NCBI RefSeq assembly: GCF_002261335.1
Contig: NZ_NEVL01000005.1
Location: 186,001-250,000 of the forward strand
DNA: 64,000 nucleotides
DNA from: Bordetella genomosp. 1
Lineage (GTDB): Bacteria > Pseudomonadota > Gammaproteobacteria > Burkholderiales > Burkholderiaceae_B
Direction: 5' to 3'
In this document: positions 23,123-31,219 of the stretch, in pieces
How positions within the stretch are numbered: position 1 is the first letter of the stretch
Layout of the letters: each line of letters begins with the position of its first letter
Position numbers and translations under genes: made by a program
The notes under the pieces: generated by a model
Database searches by the model: none
What the model was told of the DNA's origin: nothing
Seen by the model: the letters and a program-made list of their open reading frames with translations, nothing else

Positions 23123-25285
23123 TCAGAACCTGACCGTGGCGCTGACCATGTACACGCGGGGGTCGCCCGCCTTGACGTAGTCGGCCGACTGGTAGAGCCA
23201 GTACTTCTTGTCGAACAGATTGTTGATGCCCGCGCGCCAGGTCGTGTCGTAGCCGGCGATGCGGGTGTCGTAGGTGGCGCCGATGTTCACGAGCGCGTAG
23301 CCGTCGGCCTGCACGTCGTTGTCGGCGTCGACCATCGTGGCGCCGGTGTACTTCACGTCGGCGCGCAGCCGCAGGCCCTGGACCTGCGGCACGCTGTAGG
23401 CGAGCTGCGCGGCGGCGATGAACTTCGGCGCGCCGGCCACCCGGTTGCCCTCGTTGGCGGCCGAGCGCTTGTACTCGGAGTCGAGCAGCATCAGGCTGCC
23501 GCCGACGTTCCAGTTGGCGCCCAGGCGCGTGGACGCGGCCAGCTCCAGGCCCTGGTAGATCGACTTGCCGTCCTGGACCCAGGTCGGCAGCCCGCCGGCC
23601 GCGTCGGGCTGGCCGAACTCGGCCTTGCGCTCGATGCGGAACAGCGCCGCCGTGGCGGCCCAGCCGTCCTGGTCGGTCTTGATGCCGAGCTCGTACTGGC
23701 GGCTCTTCAGCGGCTTGGTCAGCTCGCCGTAGTTGCTGTAGTTGATGCCGACCGAGGTGCCCTGCTCCAGCGACTCGATGTAGCTGCCATAGGCCATGGT
23801 GCGCGGCGTGATCTTGTACATCAGCGCCAGCGTCGGCGTGACCACGCCGTTCTTGCGATAGCCCGGATTGGTCGAGCCGTCGTTGTTCAGGCTGCGCTGC
23901 TGGTAGTCGGTGATGCGCGCGCCGCCCAGGAACGACCAGCCGTGCGTGAGGTCGATCGTGTCGCTGGCGAACATGGCCTTCTGCGTGATCTCGGCCGCGC
24001 GATACAGATGGAGCTGGCCCTGGCTGTAGTAGTCGTGCGGATTCTGCTGGCCGAGGTTGCCCGAGCCCACCAGGCCGTAGAAGCCGTCGTTGCTGTAGTC
24101 GTTCTTCTGCTTCTGCCAGGACGCGCCGAACACCACTTCGTGCGCGAGCGCACCGGTGGCGAACTTGCCCTGGACCATGCCGGACCAGTGGTTGAAGCCA
24201 TAGCCTTCGCCGTAGTCGGAGCGGTAGTTGTCGTAGTTGCCGGCGCGATCCAGCAGGCTCAGCACCGATTCGTTGCGGCGCGTCTTGGTGGTGCTGTAGC
24301 TGTAGGTGGCGCGCGCCGACCAGTCGTCGTTGAACTGGTATTTCAGGCCGGTGGCGTAGTAGCGGAAGTCGTTGTCGGCGTAGCTGCCGCCGCCCACCAG
24401 CCTGCCGTTGTCGTTGCGCACCGGCGAGGGCAGCCGGTCGCCGTCCAGGCCCGACACCGTGATGGTCGGCTCGATGTCGGTGGCCTTGCGGTCCTGGTAG
24501 ATCGACTGGAAGTCCCAGGTCAGTCTTTCGCTCAGGCGCGCGTCGAGCGCCAGCGAGAAGGCGTTGCGGTAGATGGAGCCGCCGTTGTAGGTGTTGCCCT
24601 CTTCGTGCGTGGCGTTCAGGCGATAGCCGAAGGCGCCGGTCTCGCCGACGCGCCCGCCGATGTCGGCGTGCTGGCGCAGGATGCCCTTGCTGGTGTAGCC
24701 CAGGTCGATGCTGCGCACCGGCACGTCGGTGGGCTTCTTGGTCACGTAGTTGATCAGGCCGCCGGGCGAGCCGAAGCCGTACATGAAGCCCGTGGCGCCC
24801 TTGCGCAGTTCGATCTGGTCGAACTGCTCGTACGGCAGCGTCGTCACGTAGCTGAGAAACGGATTGCCGTCGATGCGATAGGAGTTCTGCCAGTCCAGCG
24901 GCAGGCCGCGCACGGTCAGGTAGCTCGCCCACGCCCCGTAGGCCGCGCTGTTGTCGGACACCGAGGCATCCGTGAAGAACACGTCGCCCAGCTTGGACGG
25001 GTTGCTGTCTTCGAGCTGCACGTTGCCGATCACCGTGCTCGAGAACGGCGTCTCGAGCTGGGTGCGGCTGCCGAGCGCGCCGCTGTTGACCGGGGTGTTC
25101 AGCTTCACCAGCGTCTCCTCGGTCAGGGGCGCGGCATTCACCGTGACCGCCGGCAACTGGCTCACGTCGGTCTGGGCCTGTGCCGGGGCGGCGAGGCCGG
25201 CGGCGAAGGCCGCGGTCAATGCGCTGGCGAGCGCGGTACGGGCAGGCCGTGCGGCCAGGGGCCGGGAGGGGGACGAGAGGGACAC
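23123..25285 (-). CDS. TonB-dependent siderophore-type receptor
   Basis: A 720-residue outer-membrane receptor. Signal peptide at residues 1-38 (AAGLAAPAQAQ), a TonB box near LPAVTVNA (44-51), then plug domain with LTVRGLPLDWQNSYRIDG and QIELRKGATGFMYGFGSPGG, and a 22-strand barrel ending in VSATVRF. There is no N-terminal signalling (STN) extension, so it is not a FecA/FpvA-type transducer. Such proteins import ferric siderophores or other metal chelates. Translation seems to start at GTG 25285, with CGGAG before it; no ATG is available. A Fur-like site lies upstream. No siderophore synthesis or inner-membrane uptake genes are nearby. Confidence 0.93.
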   Translation of the reverse strand: MSLSSPSRPLAARPARTALASALTAAFAAGLAAPAQAQTDVSQLPAVTVNAAPLTEETLVKLNTPVNSGALGSRTQLETPFSSTVIGNVQLEDSNPSKLGDVFFTDASVSDNSAAYGAWASYLTVRGLPLDWQNSYRIDGNPFLSYVTTLPYEQFDQIELRKGATGFMYGFGSPGGLINYVTKKPTDVPVRSIDLGYTSKGILRQHADIGGRVGETGAFGYRLNATHEEGNTYNGGSIYRNAFSLALDARLSERLTWDFQSIYQDRKATDIEPTITVSGLDGDRLPSPVRNDNGRLVGGGSYADNDFRYYATGLKYQFNDDWSARATYSYSTTKTRRNESVLSLLDRAGNYDNYRSDYGEGYGFNHWSGMVQGKFATGALAHEVVFGASWQKQKNDYSNDGFYGLVGSGNLGQQNPHDYYSQGQLHLYRAAEITQKAMFASDTIDLTHGWSFLGGARITDYQQRSLNNDGSTNPGYRKNGVVTPTLALMYKITPRTMAYGSYIESLEQGTSVGINYSNYGELTKPLKSRQYELGIKTDQDGWAATAALFRIERKAEFGQPDAAGGLPTWVQDGKSIYQGLELAASTRLGANWNVGGSLMLLDSEYKRSAANEGNRVAGAPKFIAAAQLAYSVPQVQGLRLRADVKYTGATMVDADNDVQADGYALVNIGATYDTRIAGYDTTWRAGINNLFDKKYWLYQSADYVKAGDPRVYMVSATVRF

Positions 25286-25328
25286 GCGGGCTCCGGATGG
25301 GCTGTGGAAAATCGCCGCATGCTATAGC

Positions 25329-25360
25329 CAATGCGAGTCATTCGCAATTTCATTATCAAA
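25329..25360 (-). promoter_or_regulatory. Fur-box-like sequence and promoter area of the receptor gene
   Basis: Read on the minus strand, TTTGATAATGAAATTGCGAA followed by TGACTCGCATT resembles overlapping GATAAT-type Fur hexamers and is much richer in A/T than the surroundings. It lies 44-75 bases upstream of the receptor start. Iron control by Fur is inferred from this match and from the gene type. Confidence 0.6.
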
Positions 25361-25455
25361 TTGAAACGGTGGCTGTCGTGCCGCCGCAACGGAGGTGCGG
25401 GCCGGCGCCCACCCCACAGCAGGCCAGACCGGCACTGTGCGCGGGCCGCACCGGC

Positions 25456-26421
25456 TCAGACCGGCGGCGACGCGCCCAGCAGCGTGTGGGGCACGCCGGC
25501 CCGCATGATCTCGATGAAGCGGCGCAGCCGCGCCGGGTAGAAGCGCGCCGGCGGATAGACCAGGTAGACCGGCAGCGGGGCCGCGCGCCAGGCGGGCGCG
25601 AGCTGCACCAGCCGGCCGTCGGCCAGCTCGTCGGCCACCGCCCAGGCGGACACGATGCCCGCCCCCACGCCCAGCACCGCCGCGGTGCGCACGGCATAGA
25701 GCCCGTCGGTGGACAGGCGCGGCGCGATCGGGAAGGTTTCGGTGGCGCCGGACTGCGCGTGCGCCAGCGTGACCTCGTCGCGGTAGAACATGCGCAGCGC
25801 CACCCAGGGCAGCGCGCCGAGTTCGCGCGGATGCTGCGGAACGGGCCCGCCGCCCAGCAGCTCGGGCGCGGCCACCACGATGCGCGGCACCTCGCCCAGC
25901 CGCACCGCCACCACGTCGGGATCGGGCGGCAGGCCCACCTGGATGGCGCAGTCGATGCCGTCGGCGATGAACTGGGGAGGCCGGTCGTGCAGCGACCATT
26001 CCACGTTCATGCGCGGGTAGCGGGCCAGGTACTCGGCCAGCGGCGTGACGAACTGCTGCTGGCCGAAGGCGTGCGGGGCGACCACGCGCAGCGTGCCGGC
26101 CGGCTCGTCGTTGGCGCCGCGCACCGTGCTCTCGAAGGATTGCCAGCTCGCGATCAGGTCCTTGGCGCGGTCGTAGCAGCGCACCCCGTCGTCAGTGAGA
26201 TTCATGGCGTGGGTCGAGCGCTGCAGCAGGCGCACGCCGAGCGACCGTTCCAGCGCCTGCAGCCGCCGGCTGATGGTGGGCTGGGTGCTGCCGAGCTGCT
26301 GGGCGGCCGCGGACAGGCTGCCGGCATCGACGATGCGCACGAAGGTCTCGATCAGCAGCATGCGATCGGCGCCCGCGCCAGCGTCGAGGGGGGCCTGGGC
26401 GGCTTTAGGGATGGTTGGCAT
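25456..26421 (-). CDS. LysR-family transcriptional regulator
   Basis: A 321-residue LysR regulator. The helix-turn-helix is at about residues 38-58 (GSLSAAAQQLGSTQPTISRR), followed by the dimer helix and an effector domain of the subgroup acting on drug or aromatic-compound transporters (LRVVAPHAFGQQQFVTPLAEY). The ATG at 26421 (MPTIPKAA) is chosen over one at 26490 because the latter would overlap the divergent promoter; neither has a clear ribosome binding site. It is divergent from an MFS exporter gene, its probable target. Confidence 0.88.
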   Translation of the reverse strand: MPTIPKAAQAPLDAGAGADRMLLIETFVRIVDAGSLSAAAQQLGSTQPTISRRLQALERSLGVRLLQRSTHAMNLTDDGVRCYDRAKDLIASWQSFESTVRGANDEPAGTLRVVAPHAFGQQQFVTPLAEYLARYPRMNVEWSLHDRPPQFIADGIDCAIQVGLPPDPDVVAVRLGEVPRIVVAAPELLGGGPVPQHPRELGALPWVALRMFYRDEVTLAHAQSGATETFPIAPRLSTDGLYAVRTAAVLGVGAGIVSAWAVADELADGRLVQLAPAWRAAPLPVYLVYPPARFYPARLRRFIEIMRAGVPHTLLGASPPV

Positions 26422-26523
26422 ACGCCGAACGTATAACCCATGTACCCGAATGGCGTCTACACAGCGCGCATGGTGCGGCGCAAAATCCATCTCGTCACTC
26501 TACGAACTCGGGATCTGCCCATC

Positions 26524-27750
26524 ATGTCCACCATTCAAACAACGCATACAGCCGCGCTGCCGCCGGCCAGCGAAACGGCCCAGATGCCGGCCGCCCTGCT
26601 GTTGCTGCTCGCCCTGGGCGCCGGCCTCGCCGTGGCCTCGATCTACTACAGCCAGCCCATGCTGGGCATTCTGGGCGCCGACATCCACGCCAGCGACGCC
26701 GCCCTGGGCTGGATGCCCACCCTGACCCAACTGGGCTATGCCGCCGGCATCCTGCTGCTGGCGCCGCTGGGCGATCGCTACGACCGCAAGCGCATCATCC
26801 TGATCAAGACCACGCTGCTCTTCGTGGCCCTGCTGGCCAGCGGCGCCGCCCCCGGCATCGGCCTGCTGCTGGGCGCCAGCTTCGTGGTGGGCCTGTCGGC
26901 CACCCTGGCGCAGGACATCGTGCCGGCCGCGGCCACGCTGGCGCCGGTCGAGGTGCGCGGCAAGACCGTGGGCGTGGTCATGACCGGCCTGTTGCTGGGC
27001 ATCCTGCTGTCACGCGTGGTGAGCGGCTTCGTGGCCGAGCACTTCGGCTGGCGCGCCATGTTCATGGCGGCCGCCGTGAGCATCGCGCTGCTCGGCGCGG
27101 CCCTGTGGCGCGGCCTGCCGAACTTCGCGCCGACCTCGCAACTGCCCTATGGCGCGCTGCTGCGCTCGCTGGCCGCCCTGTGGCGCCAGTATCCGAAGCT
27201 GCGCCGCGCGGCGTTGGCACAGGGCCTGCTGTCGATCGGCTTCAGCGCCTTCTGGTCGACCCTGGCCGTGATGCTGCACGGCGCGCCGTTCCATCTCGGC
27301 GCGGGTGCCGCGGGCGCGTTCGGCCTGGCCGGTGCCGCGGGTGCCGTGGCCGCGCCGCTCGCCGGCAAGCTGGCCGACCGCCGCGGCCCCGCGCTGGTCA
27401 CGCGCATCGGCGCGGCGCTCACCGCCGTGTCGTTCGCCACCATGTTCGCCCTGCCCTCGCTCTCGCCCGAGGCCGGTCTGGTGCTGCTCGCGGGGGCCGC
27501 GCTCGGCTTCGACCTCGGCGTGCAGGTGACCCTGATCGCCCACCAGAGCATCGTGTATGGCCTGGACCCGGCCGCGCGCAGCCGTCTCAATGCGGTGCTG
27601 ATGGTGAGCATGTTCATCGGCATGGCCGGCGGCGCGGCGCTCGGCAGCCTCGCCCTCACGCATGCCGGCTGGCTCGGCGTGACCGCACTGGCGATGGTGG
27701 CCGCGCTCGGCGCGCTGACCCTGCGCCTGCTACCGCAGCGCGGCGCCTGA
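26524..27750 (+). CDS. MFS transporter, drug:proton antiporter type
   Basis: A 408-residue major facilitator with 12 predicted membrane segments. The motif between TM2 and TM3 is GDRYDRKRI (family motif A), and TM1 holds SIYYSQPMLGILGADI, typical of the DHA1 exporter group that includes NepI/YdhP-like proteins. I chose the ATG at 26524 (MSTIQTTHTA); the frame is open to 26440, but those codons lie in the promoter region shared with the LysR gene. The substrate is unknown. Confidence 0.87.
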   Translation: MSTIQTTHTAALPPASETAQMPAALLLLLALGAGLAVASIYYSQPMLGILGADIHASDAALGWMPTLTQLGYAAGILLLAPLGDRYDRKRIILIKTTLLFVALLASGAAPGIGLLLGASFVVGLSATLAQDIVPAAATLAPVEVRGKTVGVVMTGLLLGILLSRVVSGFVAEHFGWRAMFMAAAVSIALLGAALWRGLPNFAPTSQLPYGALLRSLAALWRQYPKLRRAALAQGLLSIGFSAFWSTLAVMLHGAPFHLGAGAAGAFGLAGAAGAVAAPLAGKLADRRGPALVTRIGAALTAVSFATMFALPSLSPEAGLVLLAGAALGFDLGVQVTLIAHQSIVYGLDPAARSRLNAVLMVSMFIGMAGGAALGSLALTHAGWLGVTALAMVAALGALTLRLLPQRGA

Positions 27751-27834
27751 CCGCAGGCGACGACAGGTGATTTATCCGGGGCGCCGGTGAAATGGGGCTA
27801 GAATCAAAGCCCGAACACCACTGGCGCCCTTTCC

Positions 27835-29523
27835 ATGCATGCGCTCGCCGAGCCTACGCAACTCCCGCCAGATGGCCTGATCCTCACCGAGCGCATCCGC
27901 GCCTGCGACTGGTCTCGCACCCCGATCGGGCCGATCTCGCAATGGCCGCTGGCCCTCCAGGTGGCGGCGGAGATGGTGTCCGCGTCGAAGTTCCCCTGCT
28001 GCCTGACCTGGGGCCCGTCGCTCATCACGATCTACAACGAGGCATTCCACCCCATCCTGGGCCGCAAGCCCGAGGCCATGGGGCGCCCCTTCAGCGACGT
28101 GTGGGCCGAGGCCTGGCACGCCATCAGCCCGATCGCCGAGCGCGCCTTCGCCGGTGAAGCCACCTTCATCGAGGATTTCCCGCTGCGCATCGAGCGCAAT
28201 GGCGAAGAGGAAGACGCCGCCTTCACGTTCTGCTACAGCCCGGTGCGCGACGAGCACGGCGTGGTGGTGGGCATGCTCGACACCGTGATCGAGACCACCG
28301 GCCGCGTGGCCGCCGAGCGCCGCCAGGCACAGGCCCTGCGCGAGGCCCAGGAGCTGCTGCACCAGACCCAGAAAATGGAAGCGGTGGGCCAGCTCGCGGG
28401 CGGGCTCGCGCACGATTTCAACAACCTGCTGTCGAGCATCACCGGCAGCCTCGACCTGATCGCGCTGCGCCAGGCGCAGGATCCCACCGCCGACATCTCG
28501 CGCTATCTCGAGATCGCGCAGGCCGGCGTCAAACGCGCCGCCGCGCTGACGCAGCGCCTGCTGGCGTTCTCGCGCCCGCAATCGCTCGACGCTCGGCCGA
28601 TCGATCCCAACCTGCTGGTGCGCGGCATGGCCGAACTCATCACGCGCAGCATCGGGCCGTCGATCACCCTGCGCCTGCGACTCGTCCACGCGCCGTGGGC
28701 CGTGCGCGCGGATGCGCACCAGCTCGAGAATGCGCTGCTCAACCTCTGCATCAACGCGCGCGACGCGATGCCGGCCGGCGGCGACCTCGTGATCGAGACC
28801 GCCAACGCGACGCTCGACGCGGCCCGGGCGCGCACGCTGGGTGCCGCGCCGGGCCCCTATCTCGCCGTCAGCGTGATCGACACCGGCTGCGGCATGTCGG
28901 CCGACACCGTGGCCCGCATCTTCGAGCCCTTCTACACTACCAAGGCGACCGGCCAGGGCACCGGCCTGGGCCTGCCGATCCTGTATCGCTTCGTCCGCGA
29001 GTCGGGCGGCCACGTCGGCGTGCGTTCGCAGCCCGGCGCGGGCACCACGGTCACGCTCTACCTGCCGCGCCATGCCGACGCGCTGTCGCACGCCGACGCC
29101 GCGCAGGCGCTGCCGGCGGCGCCCGCGCAGCACGAGGCACGCGGCGAGACCGTGCTGGTGGTCGACGACGAAGAGGCGGTGCGCAGCCTCACGGCCGAGA
29201 TCCTGCGCGAACTGGGTTATCGGGTCGTCGAGGCCGCGGACGGCCCGGGCGCGCTGGCGCAGCTCGATGCCACGCCCGTGATCCATTTGCTCATCACCGA
29301 CCTCGGCCTGCCGGGGCGCATGAGCGGACGCGACGTGGCCGCGGAGGCACGCCAGCGGCTGCCCGCGCTGCCCGTGCTGTTCATCACCGGCTACGGCGCC
29401 GATGCGGTTTCGGAAGACGAGCGCGGTCCGGGCGTGGACATCGTCAGCAAGCCGGTGGACTTCGACGCGCTGGCGTTGCGCGTGCAACGACTCACCCGGC
29501 CCGACCTGCCGGCCGCGTCGTAA
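27835..29523 (+). CDS. PAS-domain hybrid histidine kinase with C-terminal receiver
   Basis: A 562-residue soluble hybrid kinase. The N-terminal 160 residues are a PAS-like sensor of the type with [16 protein letters not shown] and [16 protein letters not shown], as in many photosensory or redox kinases. The kinase core follows: His193 in [15 protein letters not shown]-box [18 protein letters not shown], and GTGLGL. A receiver domain (about 440-555) has phosphoacceptor Asp489 ([10 protein letters not shown]). No membrane segments. Upstream, TAGAAT at 27799-27804 may be a -10 box. It has no adjacent response regulator, so its output partner is elsewhere. Confidence 0.9.
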   Translation: MHALAEPTQLPPDGLILTERIRACDWSRTPIGPISQWPLALQVAAEMVSASKFPCCLTWGPSLITIYNEAFHPILGRKPEAMGRPFSDVWAEAWHAISPIAERAFAGEATFIEDFPLRIERNGEEEDAAFTFCYSPVRDEHGVVVGMLDTVIETTGRVAAERRQAQALREAQELLHQTQKMEAVGQLAGGLAHDFNNLLSSITGSLDLIALRQAQDPTADISRYLEIAQAGVKRAAALTQRLLAFSRPQSLDARPIDPNLLVRGMAELITRSIGPSITLRLRLVHAPWAVRADAHQLENALLNLCINARDAMPAGGDLVIETANATLDAARARTLGAAPGPYLAVSVIDTGCGMSADTVARIFEPFYTTKATGQGTGLGLPILYRFVRESGGHVGVRSQPGAGTTVTLYLPRHADALSHADAAQALPAAPAQHEARGETVLVVDDEEAVRSLTAEILRELGYRVVEAADGPGALAQLDATPVIHLLITDLGLPGRMSGRDVAAEARQRLPALPVLFITGYGADAVSEDERGPGVDIVSKPVDFDALALRVQRLTRPDLPAAS

Positions 29524-29596
29524 ACCGCCGGCCGCGCCGTAAACCGCCGGCCGCGCCGTAAACCGCTGGCCGCGCCGAAAATCGCCGGCCGCGCCG
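29521..29596 (+). repeat. four tandem copies of a 19-bp repeat
   Basis: Unit TAAACCGCCGGCCGCGCCG, repeated four times without gaps: two exact copies, one with a single change, and a fourth with two. The first copy begins with the stop codon of the hybrid kinase gene, so the array fills the gap to the convergent cupin gene. Because 19 is not a multiple of three, the repeats carry stops in shifted frames. The GGCCGCGCC parts could pair between copies to form an mRNA-end structure. Confidence 0.88.
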
Positions 29597-29600
29597 TAAC

Positions 29601-30020
29601 TCAGCCGAGCGCGTCGTAGTACTGGAATTCCAGCATCACACAGCCGCCGCGCGACACGAACGGGCCGTGCGGCACCGCAGGCGGGCGGCACGCGTAGGTG
29701 TGCGCGAGAAACACCTCGCCGCCCTCGCCGTGCGCGTCACAGCCCACCACCAGGTCGCCGCTCACGAGAAACACCTCTTCATGGAAGTCATGGCTGACCG
29801 GGGCCGGCAGCAGCGTGCCGGGCGCCCAGCGCGCCAGCCGCGTGCGGCTGCCGCGGCGGCGCAGCGGATCGAGATTGTCGGCCAGGATCAGCTCCTGGAT
29901 GCGGCCGTCGAAGCCCGCCACCGGCCGCCAGCCCACGCCGGGCAGCGGATCGGTGTCGAACGCGATGCGAAAGAATTCGCGGTGCGGCTTGGCGATGTGG
30001 GGGGCGGTGTCGGAGTTCAT
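29601..30020 (-). CDS. cupin-domain protein
   Basis: A 139-residue single-domain cupin. The double-stranded beta-helix motifs are APVSHDFHEEVFLVSGDLVV (metal-ligand His and Glu of motif 1) and a second motif around PPAVPHGPFVSRGG. The form resembles ChrR-like or acetylacetone-dioxygenase-like small cupins, which bind Zn or Fe. No substrate can be assigned. It ends in the 19-bp repeat array and starts 70 bases from the LysR gene on the same strand. Confidence 0.82.
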   Translation of the reverse strand: MNSDTAPHIAKPHREFFRIAFDTDPLPGVGWRPVAGFDGRIQELILADNLDPLRRRGSRTRLARWAPGTLLPAPVSHDFHEEVFLVSGDLVVGCDAHGEGGEVFLAHTYACRPPAVPHGPFVSRGGCVMLEFQYYDALG

Positions 30021-30089
30021 GGGCGCAGCTTAGAGAGCCCGTGCCCGGCCCACAAGCGCGAAAATCTGTGCGCCGCCGACAAGAATTTC

Positions 30090-31022
30090 TTAATGGTCCG
30101 CCAGGCAGCGCCGGGCCTCGCCGCGCTCGGCGAAATAGGCGGCGCAGACCGCGGGCGCCAGCGCCAGCATGGCATCGGCCAGCGGCGCGGCCTGGTCCAG
30201 CCGCTGGCTCGCGATCAGCGGCAGGGGCTGCGGGGCCGGCCGCACGTCCAGCGCCACCAGCGCCTCCGGCCCCCGCTCCGCCGGCACCGCGGCGCAGGGC
30301 AACAGCGCCACGCCGAAGCCGGCCCGGACCAGCGCGGTCATCGCGCCGAGCGACGAGAAATGGTGCACCCGGACGGCCCCGGCCAGCCCGGCCTCCTGGG
30401 CCGCGCGCACGATGGGACGGTGCAGCGGCGACTCGCGCGTGAAGGCCACGATGGGCAGCGCGGCCAGGTCGGCGAAGCCCGGCGCATGCGCGGGCAGCCG
30501 CGCCAGCAGCGACGGGTGGGCGTACCAGGCGGTGGCCAGGCGGGTGATGGGGCGGTTCTCGGCCAGGCCGTGGGGCACCGCCTCGGTCGTGACCACGCAG
30601 TCGAGCGCGCCGCGCAGCAGCCGCTCGTGCAGCGCCGGCGTGTCGAGCGATTCGACCTCGAGCGTGACGCGCGGGTACTGATCGGCGTAGCGCGCGATCA
30701 GCGGCGCGAGCCAGGTCGACGCCACGGTCTCCACCACGCCCAGCCGCAGCGTGCCGCGCAGCGCACCGCCCTGGCCGGCCTCGGCCAGCATCTCCGCCTG
30801 GACGGCGAGCATGCGTTCGGCGTGCGGCAGCAGCCGCGCGCCGTCGGGCGTGAGCGTCGCGGCGCGGCTGTCGCGATCGAACAGCCGCACGCCCAGCTGC
30901 GCCTCCAGGGTGGCGATGCGGCTGGACAGCCCGGCGGGCGTGGTGCACAGGCGGTCGGCGGCGGCCTTGAAGCTGCCGAGGCGGGCGACCCACACCAGCG
31001 ATTCGAGAAATCGTACGTTCAT
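30090..31022 (-). CDS. LysR-family transcriptional regulator
   Basis: A 310-residue LysR regulator. The helix-turn-helix lies at residues about 17-40 (GSFKAAADRLCTTPAGLSSR) and the effector domain follows from about residue 88 (LRGTLRLGVVETVASTWLAP). The ATG at 31022 (MNVRFLESLVWVARLGSF) is the family-typical start; the open frame upstream runs into the phytochrome promoter region. It lies upstream of the cupin gene in the same direction, so it may control it, and is divergent from the phytochrome operon. Confidence 0.9.
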   Translation of the reverse strand: MNVRFLESLVWVARLGSFKAAADRLCTTPAGLSSRIATLEAQLGVRLFDRDSRAATLTPDGARLLPHAERMLAVQAEMLAEAGQGGALRGTLRLGVVETVASTWLAPLIARYADQYPRVTLEVESLDTPALHERLLRGALDCVVTTEAVPHGLAENRPITRLATAWYAHPSLLARLPAHAPGFADLAALPIVAFTRESPLHRPIVRAAQEAGLAGAVRVHHFSSLGAMTALVRAGFGVALLPCAAVPAERGPEALVALDVRPAPQPLPLIASQRLDQAAPLADAMLALAPAVCAAYFAERGEARRCLADH

Positions 31023-31219
31023 GGCGCGCGATCTTACCGGGGCCACGCCGCCGCGCCATCGGGACTCGCCCGGGCACGAGGCTTGCTGGCGTGACATGAT
31101 GTTGCCAGAACGCGTTGGCGTCATGCCTCGCGAAACAAAGTGGGCGTGCCGACACATCGCGTGACCGTCCCCGGTTGCGTCTGCATGCAATACTAGTGCC
31201 TCGCAATCAGGATTTGTCC

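Noticed and set aside
22988-25327. A 779-codon frame opposite the TonB-dependent receptor
   Set aside because: Antisense shadow of a complete receptor gene; Val/Ala/Arg/His composition without motifs.
29521-29596. Tandem repeats considered as a CRISPR array
   Set aside because: Units are adjacent with no spacers, are only 19 bp, and no cas genes are near.
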